NCBI GenBank assembly: GCA_003225055.1
Contig: QIAU01000121.1
Location: 62,001-126,000 of the forward strand
Direction: 5' to 3'
From: Acidobacteriota bacterium
GTDB taxonomy: Bacteria; Acidobacteriota; Terriglobia; Terriglobales; Acidobacteriaceae
DNA: 64,000 nt
The notes beneath the pieces are model-generated. The model was not told where the DNA came from and did not search any database. It saw only the letters and a list, made by a program, of their open reading frames with translations. Of this stretch, positions 25,489 through 33,670 are shown piece by piece (positions within the stretch are counted from its first letter, which is position 1; every line of letters begins with the position of its first letter). The position numbers were made by a program, and so were the translations under genes.

Positions 25489-25739
25489 TCCAGGATCTCC
25501 AGCGAATAGCGCTTGTGCAACTTCATGCTCGCCGCGCCCAAAAGCGTGCGCATGGCGCGTGCGGTGCGCCCCTGCTTGCCGATGACCTTGCCCACATCAC
25601 TCGGAGCGACTTTCAGTTCCAAAACCGTGCCGCCGTCTTCCTCGACAACCTCAACCGCGACCTGCTCCGGTTCATCCACCAATGCTTTGGCGATCTGCTC
25701 GATCAGAGCCCGCATGTCCCCAGCCTGCTCCCCGGTCAT
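25485..25739 (-). CDS. khpA: KH-domain RNA-binding protein KhpA
   Basis: Small single-KH protein of 84 residues, known in Firmicutes to pair with KhpB/EloR and bind many RNAs. The KH signature LELKVAPSDVGKVIGKQGRTARAMRTLLGAAS carries the GKQG loop (about 54-57). The gene sits between rpsP and rimM, its standard position. AAGGAG lies nine bases before ATG 25739, supporting this start over the internal ATG at codon 9. Its TAG stop overlaps the proposed rimM ATA start, which suggests translational coupling. Confidence 0.93.
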   Translation of the reverse strand: MTGEQAGDMRALIEQIAKALVDEPEQVAVEVVEEDGGTVLELKVAPSDVGKVIGKQGRTARAMRTLLGAASMKLHKRYSLEILE

Positions 25740-25787
25740 ATGAAGTGGCTCCTTGGTATGGGGGAAGCGTATTCCGCTGTATGTATC

Positions 25788-26045
25788 TTAGGCTACGGAC
25801 TCGGTAGCCGCCGGGACTGGCTTCGACATCAGTTGGCTGACCCGGTCCGACATCTTGGCGCCCTTGGACACCCAGTACTCGATCCGGTCGCGCTTCAATT
25901 CAATGTTGGCCGGCGTGCTGCGGGGATTGTATGTACCGACCACTTCCACAGACCGGCCATTCCGCGCACGCACCTTCTCGATCACGACCACCCGGTAATG
26001 CGGTTGTTTGCGCGCACCCATGCGCGCCAGACGAATCATTAACAC
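25788..26045 (-). CDS. rpsP: 30S ribosomal protein S16
   Basis: S16 of the small ribosomal subunit, first gene of the rpsP-khpA-rimM-trmD-rplS operon. IRLARMGARKQPHYRVVVIEKVRARNGRSVE and the VGTYNPRS motif (about 36-43) are diagnostic, followed by the KRDRIEYWVSKGAKMSDRV helix. GTG 26045 is used because AGGAAG lies about nine bases upstream; ATG 26039, two codons in, is the alternative. A good sigma-70-type promoter is visible at 26096-26124. Confidence 0.97.
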   Translation of the reverse strand: MLMIRLARMGARKQPHYRVVVIEKVRARNGRSVEVVGTYNPRSTPANIELKRDRIEYWVSKGAKMSDRVSQLMSKPVPAATESVA

Positions 26046-26095
26046 AAACTTGAGCTTCCTTTCTACTTTATCCGGCGGGGTTGAGACAAAGCATT

Positions 26096-26124
26096 ATTAT
26101 CACGGAAGTTAGCGGGAATGGCAA
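26096..26124 (-). promoter_or_regulatory. Promoter of the rpsP operon
   Basis: On the minus strand TTGCCA (26124-26119) and GATAAT (26101-26096) are separated by exactly 17 bases, each one or two bases from the sigma-70 consensus. Transcription would start about 45 bases before rpsP. Confidence 0.7.
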
Positions 26125-26341
26125 GTGTGCCGCGCGTGTTGCCGCGTGTTGCGTGCGCCGAGGTTGCCTGTCGGCGCGCAGGCAATAGAGCGCACATTAT
26201 CCTTTAGGCCGACCCACTACCTGGCGGCGAGCGTCTGAGTCACGCGCCAAAATCGTGAGCCCGGCCAGGGAGGTCAGGTCTCAAGATTCCTATCTATACT
26301 CGGGCCTGAGACCTGCCACCTAAGAACCCTGACACCCTCTC
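26125..26341. other. Gap between rpsP promoter and DoxX gene
   Basis: No gene seen. An inverted repeat CAGGTCTCA (26275-26283) / TGAGACCTG (26307-26315) with a 23-base loop lies just past the DoxX stop; without a following T-run it is a weak terminator candidate. Confidence 0.35.
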
Positions 26342-26743
26342 TTACTCCAGCTTCCGCCGGTACAGGGCATCGAACGACACCGGCCCGGCGCCCCGCAGGG
26401 CCACGTACAAGAAAAAGAAACATAACACTACCGCCAGTTCCCCATGATTCAGGATAGGAAAGAATCCCCGCGGGGCGTGCACCTTGAAGTAGGCGACTGC
26501 CATCTCCCCGGACGCGATGAAGGCGGCAAAGTTCGCAACCAGCCCCACGGCGATCAGCAACCCGCCAAAAAACTCAATGGAACCCGCCGCGACTCCCATG
26601 GCATTGAGTTGTGGCTCGGAACCGAGCGCACCGAAAAGCTTCTGCGCGCCGTGACAGGCAAAGAGGAATCCGGCCACAATGCGTAGCAGCGCATATGCGT
26701 AGTCAGCATAGTAGTCAGCATATCGGTTCAGAATCGTCTTCAT
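26342..26743 (-). CDS. DoxX family membrane protein
   Basis: Small integral membrane protein with about four transmembrane helices (about residues 15-35, 50-72, 72-85 and 103-118). YALLRIVAGFLFACHGAQKLFG, the EFFGGLLIAVGLVANFAAFIASGEMAVAYF block and HGELAVVLCFFFLYVALRGAGP are typical of DoxX proteins, which are linked to quinone or redox functions but poorly defined. Length 133 is normal. It is followed upstream by a peroxiredoxin-like gene on the same strand with a repeat fragment (26766-26801) between them, so co-transcription is possible. Confidence 0.88.
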   Translation of the reverse strand: MKTILNRYADYYADYAYALLRIVAGFLFACHGAQKLFGALGSEPQLNAMGVAAGSIEFFGGLLIAVGLVANFAAFIASGEMAVAYFKVHAPRGFFPILNHGELAVVLCFFFLYVALRGAGPVSFDALYRRKLE

Positions 26744-26765
26744 GAATTCGGGAATGCTCCCTTTC

Positions 26766-26801
26766 TTGTCATTCCGAGGCGGTTGCCGCCGAGGAATCTG
26801 G
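26766..26801. repeat. Dispersed palindromic repeat fragment
   Basis: TTGTCATTCCGAGGCGG followed by CCGCCGAGGAATCTG. Halves are partly self-complementary and match the first half of the trmD-rplS element at 23981. Confidence 0.6.
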
Positions 26802-26821
26802 TTTTGGCAGGCTTCCGCAAC

Positions 26822-27517
26822 TCACCTGAGCGCGGCCAGCGTTTGTACGATTTCTGCCGACTCGGGGCGCTCCGTGTACTCAGGACTGGCGGACGCGTAC
26901 AACACCGTCGAATCGCGTTCCAGAATGTAGGTGGCCGGAATGGGCAGCTCCCAGCTGTCATCCCCGTTAACCAACGGAAGATTGATGAACACGCGCCGAT
27001 AAATTGACTGCTGATCCTCAGGCACGCGGTAGACTAGCCCAAACTGGCGTGCGACTTGATTCCCCGGATCGGACAGCGCAGGGAATCGCAACCTGTGCTG
27101 GTCGGCCATGAAGAAAGATTGCTTAACGGTTTGCGGCGAGATGGCGATGAAAGAAGCGCCTGCCAGTTCGATCTGTGGCAAAGCGGCATTCATGGCCTCC
27201 ATCTGTCCCATACAAAAGGGGCACCAGCGTCCGCGGAAGAAGCAGATGACTAGCCTTCCTTTGCCGAGCAGGTCACTTGAGCGAACGGTGGCGTCACTTT
27301 GGTCCTTCAGTTCGAATGCAGGGGCCTGGGCGCCTGCTGCGGCAGCGTGCTCAGCCAGGCCAGCGCGCTTCAGGTCGGCGACGACCCTCTCGTGAACGGC
27401 TTGCGTTTCAGAAGGGACGTATTGGGAGATGAGAGCCTTCCGTTCGGCGAACTGCTCTCGCAGAGAACGGGTATCGGTTCTGGTGCTCGATTCTTCCCGA
27501 GAGCGCCACTTCATCAT
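26822..27517 (-). CDS. Peroxiredoxin-like protein (AhpC/TSA family)
   Basis: Thioredoxin-fold protein of 231 residues. After an N-terminal helical extension of about 70 residues, the redox core shows APAFELKDQSDATVRSSDLLGKGRLVICFFRGRWCPFCMGQMEAMN. The CPFC dithiol lies at about residues 99-102, where peroxiredoxins have T-x-x-C; this RGRWCPFC form is typical of the peroxiredoxin-like (Prx-like2) group. It probably reduces peroxides or disulfides in the cytosol; no signal peptide is seen. The gene lies between DoxX and a secreted SnoaL-like protein on the same strand, a plausible stress-related operon. Confidence 0.87.
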   Translation of the reverse strand: MMKWRSREESSTRTDTRSLREQFAERKALISQYVPSETQAVHERVVADLKRAGLAEHAAAAGAQAPAFELKDQSDATVRSSDLLGKGRLVICFFRGRWCPFCMGQMEAMNAALPQIELAGASFIAISPQTVKQSFFMADQHRLRFPALSDPGNQVARQFGLVYRVPEDQQSIYRRVFINLPLVNGDDSWELPIPATYILERDSTVLYASASPEYTERPESAEIVQTLAALR

Positions 27518-27526
27518 TCGATCGTG

Positions 27527-28018
27527 TTACCTTTGCGCCGGGTTGGGCACGCTCGCGTGCGCCACAATTTTCCATTGCCCGGCAATTCTCTTTACCACGA
27601 CCACATAATTGCCTTCGATCACGCGATCGCGCAGAGTCACGTTATAAGCGCCCGTGTCATATCCAATATCCCCCGAGCGTTCCGTGTGCAGGCTGCTGAC
27701 GTAGTAATTGTGGGCTCCGCCCGTAATCGAGCGCCGCATCTCCGCCAGAATGGAGTCTTTGCCATGCACAGATCCGTCCCAGCGCATCAGCACCGCATCA
27801 GTAGCATAGAAATCGGCTACTTTGTCGGCGTGGCCGGCGTTGAATTCCTGGACCCATATCTCACGCAGTTCCTGCATTTGTGCGGCGAAGTCGCCCGTTT
27901 GGAAAGCCGTCCGCTTGCTGGAGGGTTGCGGAGCGGGCTTCTTCTGAGCCACTCCCATTCCGCATAGCATCAGGAACACAGACAAAACAGAGCAGAGCTT
28001 CCCGCGCCGGATCAACAT
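27527..28018 (-). CDS. Secreted SnoaL-like/DUF4440 protein
   Basis: Cone-shaped NTF2-like fold protein of 163 residues with a signal peptide (about 1-24, ending GVAQ). The core IWVQEFNAGHADKVADFYATDAVLMRWDGSVHGKDSILAEMRR (about 54-96) and the end IEGNYVVVVKRIAGQWKIVAHASVPN are typical of the SgcJ/EcaC and DUF4440 families, whose members are small enzymes or ligand-binding proteins. No catalytic role can be assigned. It is encoded 9 bases before the peroxiredoxin-like gene, so the two are very likely co-transcribed. Confidence 0.85.
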   Translation of the reverse strand: MLIRRGKLCSVLSVFLMLCGMGVAQKKPAPQPSSKRTAFQTGDFAAQMQELREIWVQEFNAGHADKVADFYATDAVLMRWDGSVHGKDSILAEMRRSITGGAHNYYVSSLHTERSGDIGYDTGAYNVTLRDRVIEGNYVVVVKRIAGQWKIVAHASVPNPAQR

Positions 28019-28061
28019 GTTCTTTCTCGCGCCCCTGCTTTCTTCCCTGACAAATCGCCGG

Positions 28062-28128
28062 TGGCTCTGAGAACCGAGAACTGGGAACGGAGAACCTAAA
28101 GCCTAAAGCCCGTCGCCTAGAGCCGAGT
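28062..28128. repeat. Word-like low-complexity intergenic tract
   Basis: Consists of GAGAACCGAGAACTGGGAAC-type and CCTAAAGCCTAAAGCC words. The same vocabulary (GAGAACC, CAGAGCCGAGAACC) recurs at 37521-37605. Confidence 0.5.
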
Positions 28129-28129
28129 C

Positions 28130-29488
28130 CTACATTTCCGGAAACTTCATTCCCGCCATACGCCGCGCGAAACTGGGCTTGCCCATCTGCTTGAACATTT
28201 TCTTCATCTGCGCGTACTGGCGCAGAAGATTATTGACTTCCTGAATGCTGGTTCCCGAGCCGCGGGCGATGCGTTTGCGGCGACTGCCGTTGATGACTTC
28301 GTGATGGTTCCGCTCGTAAGCCGTCATCGAGTTGATGATGGCCTCAACCCGGCTGATCTGCTTGTCGTCCACCTTGTCGGCCGCCGCCTGTAATCCGGAA
28401 AACGGGCCGATGCGCGGCAGCATCCCCACCAAGCTCTGCAGAGAGCCCATTTTCCTCACTTGCCGCACCTGGTCCCGGAAGTCTTCGAGCGAAAAGCCAT
28501 CCCCCGTGAGTGCCTTGATGGCGATCTCCTGGGCTTTTTTCTTGTCCACCTGCTGCTCGGCCTTCTCGATGAGCGAGAGAATGTCGCCCATGCCCAGGAT
28601 TCTGGAGACGATGCGATCGGGATGAAAGGGCTCGAGTGCATCGTATTTTTCACCAACGCCGATAAACTTGATCGGCTGACCGGTGACATGGCGGATGGAC
28701 AATGCGGCGCCACCACGCGCATCGCCGTCCATTTTGGTCAGCACGACGCCAGTCAGGGTCAGCTTTTTGTGAAACTCGTCGGCTGAGCGCACTGCGTCCT
28801 GTCCGGTCATAGCATCGGCTACAAAGAGGATTTCCTGCGGGCTGAGCAGCTTCTTGAGCAACTGCATCTCCTCCATGAGTTGCTCGTCCATGTGCAGGCG
28901 ACCGGCCGTGTCGACGATCAGCACGTCACAGCCAGTATTGACCGCCTCACGTCGTGCTTCCTTTGCCAGGCGCTCGACCGTGCCTGTGTTCGCCTCCGTT
29001 ACTTGCCCCTCGTAAATATTTCCCTTGATCGCGTGCGCGACCACTCTCAGCTGCTCGCGTGCTGCCGGGCGGTAAACGTCGACTGAGACCAGCAGAGGCC
29101 GATGCCCGCCATTCTTCAGCCAGTTCGCAAGCTTGCCGGAGGTAGTGGTTTTACCGGAACCTTGCAATCCGGCCATCAGAACGACGGTGGGCGGCTGCGA
29201 ACCGAATTTGAGCTTGGCCGTGTCTTGGCCCAGCATTTCGACCAGTTCGTCGCGAACGATCTTGATGACCTGTTCGCCCGGTGCCAGAGCGGTCATCACG
29301 TCCTTGCCCAGCGCCTTGTCCTGGATCTTGTCAACGAGTTGCTTGACGACTTTGAAGTTGACGTCGGCTTCCAGCAGCGCCAGCCGGATTTGCTTCAGTG
29401 CGTCCTGGACATTGTCTTCATTGAGGACAGCCTGGCCGCGGAGCATCTTAAACGTTCGCTGTAGTTTTTCTGAGAGGTTCTCAAACAT
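28130..29488 (-). CDS. ffh: Signal recognition particle protein Ffh
   Basis: SRP54-family GTPase that binds signal sequences and targets nascent membrane proteins to FtsY. The N domain is followed by the G1 loop GLQGSGKTTTSGKLA (about 109-123), DVYRPAAREQL, the DTAGRLHMDEQLM motif (about 190-202), TKMDGDARGGAALS and the M domain, ending in RRKRIARGSGTSIQEVNNLLRQY. Length 452 is normal. It is a single-gene unit between the SnoaL-like gene and a broken metallo-beta-lactamase-fold gene. A candidate SRP RNA was not found nearby. Confidence 0.97.
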   Translation of the reverse strand: MFENLSEKLQRTFKMLRGQAVLNEDNVQDALKQIRLALLEADVNFKVVKQLVDKIQDKALGKDVMTALAPGEQVIKIVRDELVEMLGQDTAKLKFGSQPPTVVLMAGLQGSGKTTTSGKLANWLKNGGHRPLLVSVDVYRPAAREQLRVVAHAIKGNIYEGQVTEANTGTVERLAKEARREAVNTGCDVLIVDTAGRLHMDEQLMEEMQLLKKLLSPQEILFVADAMTGQDAVRSADEFHKKLTLTGVVLTKMDGDARGGAALSIRHVTGQPIKFIGVGEKYDALEPFHPDRIVSRILGMGDILSLIEKAEQQVDKKKAQEIAIKALTGDGFSLEDFRDQVRQVRKMGSLQSLVGMLPRIGPFSGLQAAADKVDDKQISRVEAIINSMTAYERNHHEVINGSRRKRIARGSGTSIQEVNNLLRQYAQMKKMFKQMGKPSFARRMAGMKFPEM

Positions 29489-29517
29489 AAGGGTCTACGA
29501 AGGTCAGCTCGATCTAC

Positions 29518-30314
29518 CTATTCTAGCAGTCTGCACAGGAGCGCTGCTGCGTACGACTCGAGGAGGTTCAACCATTCACCATCTTCGGGAATGGCGACCT
29601 GCGGAATGGCGCGAGCGGCTTCCCGTTGAAACGAGAGATCGGCTCGAGTGAGCAGACAGTGATTAATGGCTTTCCATGTGCCCGGCAACGACTTGAGCGT
29701 TAGGAGCATGCTGGCAGGTTGTGATTATGTTATCGGGCGTCATCGTAATCGGGCCGCCTTGCAGCAACTGCGCCGCGCCAGCGTTGACCACGACCCCGCC
29801 GGGGCGAAATTGGTCCAACCCATTCTCGACTTCAGCACACCCGATTGTGTCGCCGGCGATGTATAAGATAGGCTCGCCCGGCGCGCGCAAAACGAATCCG
29901 GAAACCGGCGCTATTTTCCTTCCGATCTCCCCCGTGCCGTGCTGCCCACCAGTGCGGGCGATCTCAATGCCGTTCAGTTCATTGAGTCGTTGACCGGTTG
30001 GACACGGGTGAAACCTTACGAGGGAAATCTCTGCTCATCCTGTGGTTGGCCCAGCAGCGGCAGATGCTTGGGAGTCAGTTAAGCTGCGGGCCGTCCCAAT
30101 AATCGCGATGAGCGTGCCTGACCAGCAGGGCATCGATTCCGTCGACCCGTTCCGTTGCAGAGATCGGCAGCGGCCCCAGCGGGTGTTGGCGCGGATTGGG
30201 TGAGTTGTCGATGGGGCGCTGCGCGCCGGCGTCGCTCAGCATTGGGTCGACCAAGAGCTTGCGACCGTTGTACTCAACCACGAGTGTCGCGTGGCGAATC
30301 AGGCATATTCGCAT
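29518..30314 (-). pseudogene. Broken metallo-beta-lactamase-fold hydrolase gene
   Basis: Three minus-strand pieces in successive frames belong to one MBL-fold protein of the UlaG-like type. The N-terminal piece begins MRICLIRHATLVVEYNGRKL and reaches ALLVRHAHRDYWD, where the family has a THxHxDHxD motif (Thr to Arg and His to Tyr). A middle part is interrupted by a TAA after QDEQRFPS and by frameshifts around EIARTGGQHG. The third piece reads LRAPGEPILYIAGDTIG and continues with PITMTPDNIITTCQHAP up to HMESH. After another frameshift the end reads NHCLLTRADL and QVAIPEDGEWLNL. At least three lesions and loss of metal ligands show it is dead. It starts 8 bases after the histone-deacetylase-family gene. 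Confidence 0.85.
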
Positions 30315-30321
30315 GGCCGGT

Positions 30322-31314
30322 TTATTTGCTCGCAAAAACTTCTTTCGCCGCGATCACCGTGTTCGAGTGGATGGTCACTGTGTCCTCTATGATGCGCGCA
30401 TACCCGCCGGCAAACGTTACCATCACTGGGATGGCGCGAGCCTTGGCCACCCGGAACACCAACTCATCACGCTTCTTTAACCCCTCGATGCTGAGCGACA
30501 ACCCACCCAATTGGTCCTCACAGTACGGATCGGCGCCGGCGACATAGCAGATCAGTTCCGGGTCGAACTGGCGCAGGCCGGAACTGATGGCATTGTCCAG
30601 CCAGGCAAGGTAATCGTCGTCGCCGATCTCGTCCGGGAGGTCGACATCGATCGAAGACGGTGGCTTCCATGCGGGATAGTTGTTTTCCTGGTGGAGCGAG
30701 ATCGTGAAAACATCCGCGGCATGGGCCCTGTGCACCTTCGCGGGCCGGAACGGGCTTAGCCCGGGACGCGAGGGCAACGGATCGCCGGGCACACGCGGAC
30801 CGGCCCCAAAAATTACCGCAGTCCCATTTCCCTGGTGTACATCGCAATCGATGGTCATGGCGCGCTGAATCTTTTCGTCTTTTTGCATGCGACGGATGGC
30901 GATCGCGACATCGTGGATCATGCAAAAGCCTTCCCCATGATCGGGAAAAGCATGATGGAAGCCTCCACCGATGTTGATCGCGACTCCGTCATTCAGGGCG
31001 TGATCGGCAGCCAGCATCGAACCTCCAGCGGCCAGCCAGAACGCGCGCACCAATTCTGGCGAGTAGGGAATCTCCATCTCGAGTTCTTCGCGCGCGGTCA
31101 GCGTTCCCGTTTTCAGTTTGAGAACGTACTGTGGCGTATGCACCAGCAAAACGTCCCTGTCAGAGGCCGGCTGCGGCGTCACGAAGTCGGCCGGCTCGGC
31201 TACGCCACTGTCCACGAGCTGCTGGTGAATGCGGCGGTACTTTTCCGCGGGGAAAACGTGGGCTCCGATAGGAAGGTAGTAGTCCTCGCTGTAGACGAGC
31301 TTGAAGGGAAGCAT
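30322..31314 (-). CDS. Histone deacetylase family (class IV-like) protein with an insertion
   Basis: Zinc-dependent amidohydrolase of the HDAC/acetylpolyamine amidohydrolase superfamily. NIGGGFHHAFPDHGEGFC has the catalytic His pair (H120, H121), TIDCDVHQGNGTAVIF has zinc ligands D158 and H160, and YVAGADPY and the VTFAGGYA tyrosine segment complete the site. The substrate in bacteria is usually an acetylated small molecule or protein lysine, unknown here. Residues about 171-200, rich in Pro, Arg and Gly, are extra compared with relatives that read GNGTAVIF directly into DVFTISLHQ. The DNA for this insert contains a CGGGC-TTA-GCCCG palindrome, which looks like a captured repeat. Total length 330. 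Confidence 0.88.
   Translation of the reverse strand: MLPFKLVYSEDYYLPIGAHVFPAEKYRRIHQQLVDSGVAEPADFVTPQPASDRDVLLVHTPQYVLKLKTGTLTAREELEMEIPYSPELVRAFWLAAGGSMLAADHALNDGVAINIGGGFHHAFPDHGEGFCMIHDVAIAIRRMQKDEKIQRAMTIDCDVHQGNGTAVIFGAGPRVPGDPLPSRPGLSPFRPAKVHRAHAADVFTISLHQENNYPAWKPPSSIDVDLPDEIGDDDYLAWLDNAISSGLRQFDPELICYVAGADPYCEDQLGGLSLSIEGLKKRDELVFRVAKARAIPVMVTFAGGYARIIEDTVTIHSNTVIAAKEVFASK
30751..30763. repeat. Palindrome inside the HDAC-family gene insertion
   Basis: CGGGC (30751-30755) and GCCCG (30759-30763) pair around TTA, flanked by further complementary GC-rich bases. It lies in the part encoding the extra residues 171-200. Confidence 0.5.
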
Positions 31315-31474
31315 TCAGTGTTCAGCCGCCGAAAACCCACTATCATACGCGCCCGCCGCGAAATTGGCAGCAGTGGCACTGCGCGCCCTGCGCGCCAGAT
31401 TCCTCGGGACCTGCCGGTAGGATGACGAGATCAGTAGAATCTGCGACCTGCGACCTGATGCCTGAGCCCGGCCC

Positions 31475-31873
31475 CTACTTCTTCCTGACCGCCGGCGGCG
31501 TCGCAAACGGTCGCTGCACGGGAACAATCGCGCCGCGCGAGGGATCGGCTGCCGCGGCTGTGGCCCGCGAGAGCACTTCTTCCTGGATGTACTTCACGAA
31601 GTCCTGGATCTGGCGCTGCATTTCTTCCATACGCTCGCGCATTTGCAAGATGATGGCGATGCCCGAGATATTCACACCCAGATCGCGAGCGAGTGACAGG
31701 ATGAATTCCAGCCGCTGCAGATCTTCGTCCGTGTAGAGACGCGTGTTCCCTTCGGTGCGGGAGGGCTTGAGCAGACCCTCGCGTTCATAAAGCCTTAGGG
31801 TCTGAGGATGGATGCCATACATCTCAGCCACCGCCGAGATCATGTAGGCCCCCTTGGATTTCCGCTTCGTCAT
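31475..31873 (-). CDS. hspR: MerR-family heat-shock repressor, HspR-like
   Basis: MerR-fold DNA-binding protein of 132 residues. The start, YMISAVAEMYGIHPQTLRLYEREGLLKPSRTEGNTRLYTDEDLQRLEFI (about 10-58), is the winged helix-turn-helix of HspR-type regulators. These repress dnaK operons in Actinobacteria and other phyla by binding HAIR palindromes (CTTGAGT-N7-ACTCAAG). A coiled-coil helix, IIQ-type ILQMRERMEEMQRQIQDFVKY, follows for dimerisation. dnaJ and dnaK lie 2-6 kb upstream on the same strand, and an HAIR-like site overlaps the dnaK promoter, so a repressor role there is a good inference. A general MerR regulator is the alternative. Confidence 0.8.
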   Translation of the reverse strand: MTKRKSKGAYMISAVAEMYGIHPQTLRLYEREGLLKPSRTEGNTRLYTDEDLQRLEFILSLARDLGVNISGIAIILQMRERMEEMQRQIQDFVKYIQEEVLSRATAAAADPSRGAIVPVQRPFATPPAVRKK

Positions 31874-32037
31874 ATATGCCTGGGTCTGATTACAGTGTCT
31901 GGCAAAACCAATTTACAACATGGCAATGAGACGACGAAATAATGACAACGCATGCAGGACACAAGAAGGCCACGCATCCAGACGGAGGTTACGGATTTCC
32001 CATCCCTGATCATCCGTGAAATCCGTGGCCGCTGTTC

Positions 32038-33471
32038 TTAGGCGGCTGGTTCAGCTTTTTCCTGGGAAGTCCAACCGAAAGGTTTAAGGGCGGTGTTCAG
32101 GCCATAAGCGAGCACCCCAGCCCCGATCAATACCATGCCGAAAGCGAAGGAGCTCATCCCCAGCACCTGCTCTGACTGGCTCCTTAATACTGAGAAGCCC
32201 AGCAGCAGGATTGGGAATACGCCCACAGCGATGGCACCGAAGATCCCCCCAGGCACTCGAAAGGGGCGCGGCAGTTCAGGTTCCCGAACGCGCAGCCAGA
32301 CCAGGGCCGCGAATTCCAGAGCGAGACTGGTTCCGTAAAGCAGGATGTCGATGGTTACCAGACGCTCGAAACCCAGCCCCAGGCAGCACGCCCAGCAAAT
32401 CGCCAGCGTGATGATGGCCACCCAAGGCGCGCGGCTGTGGGCGTGTACCCGAGCAAAGGCCCTCGGCAACATTCGGTCTTGCGCCATGGCGAGAGGCAGA
32501 CGCGAGTAGCTCATCACCAGCGCGTTGAACATCCCAAAGGCGCTCATCATGCCCCCCAGCACGAGGCCGACCCGCAGCAGCGGCCCGCCTACTAGGCTGG
32601 CGATCTCCGCCCACGAGCCCGTTTCCCAGGCACTGGGTGCCAGACCAGTCATCCACATAGCGGCTACGGGAATGATGTAGCTGAGAGAAACGATGACCAC
32701 CGCGGCCAGCATGGCCCTGGGATAGGTGCGCTGCGGACGCTCGACTTCGGCGGCGATGGTCGAAGCGTTGTCCCATCCCATGTAATTCCACATGGCGATC
32801 AGCAGGCCGCCAATGATGTCCACAGAAGACGTGGTTGGGGCGGTCACCGCGTTAGCCAGAGTGCCAAATTTCCAGGGCGACAGCAGCACAATTAGCGCAA
32901 ACGGCGCGGACAGGAGGAAAAACAGCCACAGGGAAGTCGTCGAGACTACCTTCACGCCAGCAATGTTGAGCAGGGCACAAACGATGACTACGGCCAGCCC
33001 CACCATGATCGCGCGATATCCGTGGCTGAACCAGGGAAGCAGGCGCACCAGGTAGGCCACAAACAGGGTGGGATAGATGGCCATGTCGAAAACGGAGGCC
33101 ACCAGCGAAAGCCATGCTTCCTGGAATCCCCAAAAGTTGCCCATGGCACGCCGTACCCAGGCGTAGTAGCCGCCCTCGTGGGGCAGCGCGCTGGACAGTT
33201 CGCCGATCATGAAGGCGGTGGGAAGACTCCAGAGAAGCGGAGTCAGCAGCAGGATGAGGATGGCTCGTCCGTAGCCCGCCCCGTGAACGATGTCCTCGGT
33301 CCCGTAGGTTCCGCCCGATACCATGAAGAAGGTGGCGGCGACCAGGGGCCACAGAGTGAGCCGAATCGACTTTTTCCGGGAGACGACCGCGATGATTGGC
33401 CGCTGGGTGTGAGTAGTGACGCTAGTTGGCAATTTCGATGGCTTCCTCCTCAGGCGACTCACTCTCACCAC
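32038..33471 (-). CDS. APC-superfamily amino acid/polyamine permease
   Basis: Membrane transporter of 477 residues with about twelve transmembrane helices starting at residue 37. SIRLTLWPLVAATFFMVSGGTYGTEDIV carries the helix-1 glycine break typical of APC permeases. EGGYYAWVRRAMGNFWGFQEAW is the substrate-path motif, and the segment LIAMWNYMGWDNASTIAAEVERPQRTYPRAM is the conserved helix 6 to loop region. It most resembles the plant/bacterial polyamine or neutral amino acid branch, but the substrate is unproven. The first 35 residues are basic and may be cytosolic; a shorter start is possible. It lies between hspR and dnaJ on the same strand with no clear functional link. Confidence 0.85.
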   Translation of the reverse strand: MVRVSRLRRKPSKLPTSVTTHTQRPIIAVVSRKKSIRLTLWPLVAATFFMVSGGTYGTEDIVHGAGYGRAILILLLTPLLWSLPTAFMIGELSSALPHEGGYYAWVRRAMGNFWGFQEAWLSLVASVFDMAIYPTLFVAYLVRLLPWFSHGYRAIMVGLAVVIVCALLNIAGVKVVSTTSLWLFFLLSAPFALIVLLSPWKFGTLANAVTAPTTSSVDIIGGLLIAMWNYMGWDNASTIAAEVERPQRTYPRAMLAAVVIVSLSYIIPVAAMWMTGLAPSAWETGSWAEIASLVGGPLLRVGLVLGGMMSAFGMFNALVMSYSRLPLAMAQDRMLPRAFARVHAHSRAPWVAIITLAICWACCLGLGFERLVTIDILLYGTSLALEFAALVWLRVREPELPRPFRVPGGIFGAIAVGVFPILLLGFSVLRSQSEQVLGMSSFAFGMVLIGAGVLAYGLNTALKPFGWTSQEKAEPAA

Positions 33472-33670
33472 CGCGTCTCCCTTGTACCGAGGCTCCCGAG
33501 TTGACTGCGATTCCCGGGCATTTCGGTGGAGTTAGTTCGCAATCCGAGAATACGGCAAGTTAGATGCGATGCAAGAAAAAACGTCAGAATTTTTGGCCGG
33601 CGGGAGTGACCCCTGGGTAATGAGAGTTGTTTTTCTCCGAATGGGAACGCGCGTCGGTCGGGCCGGAAGC

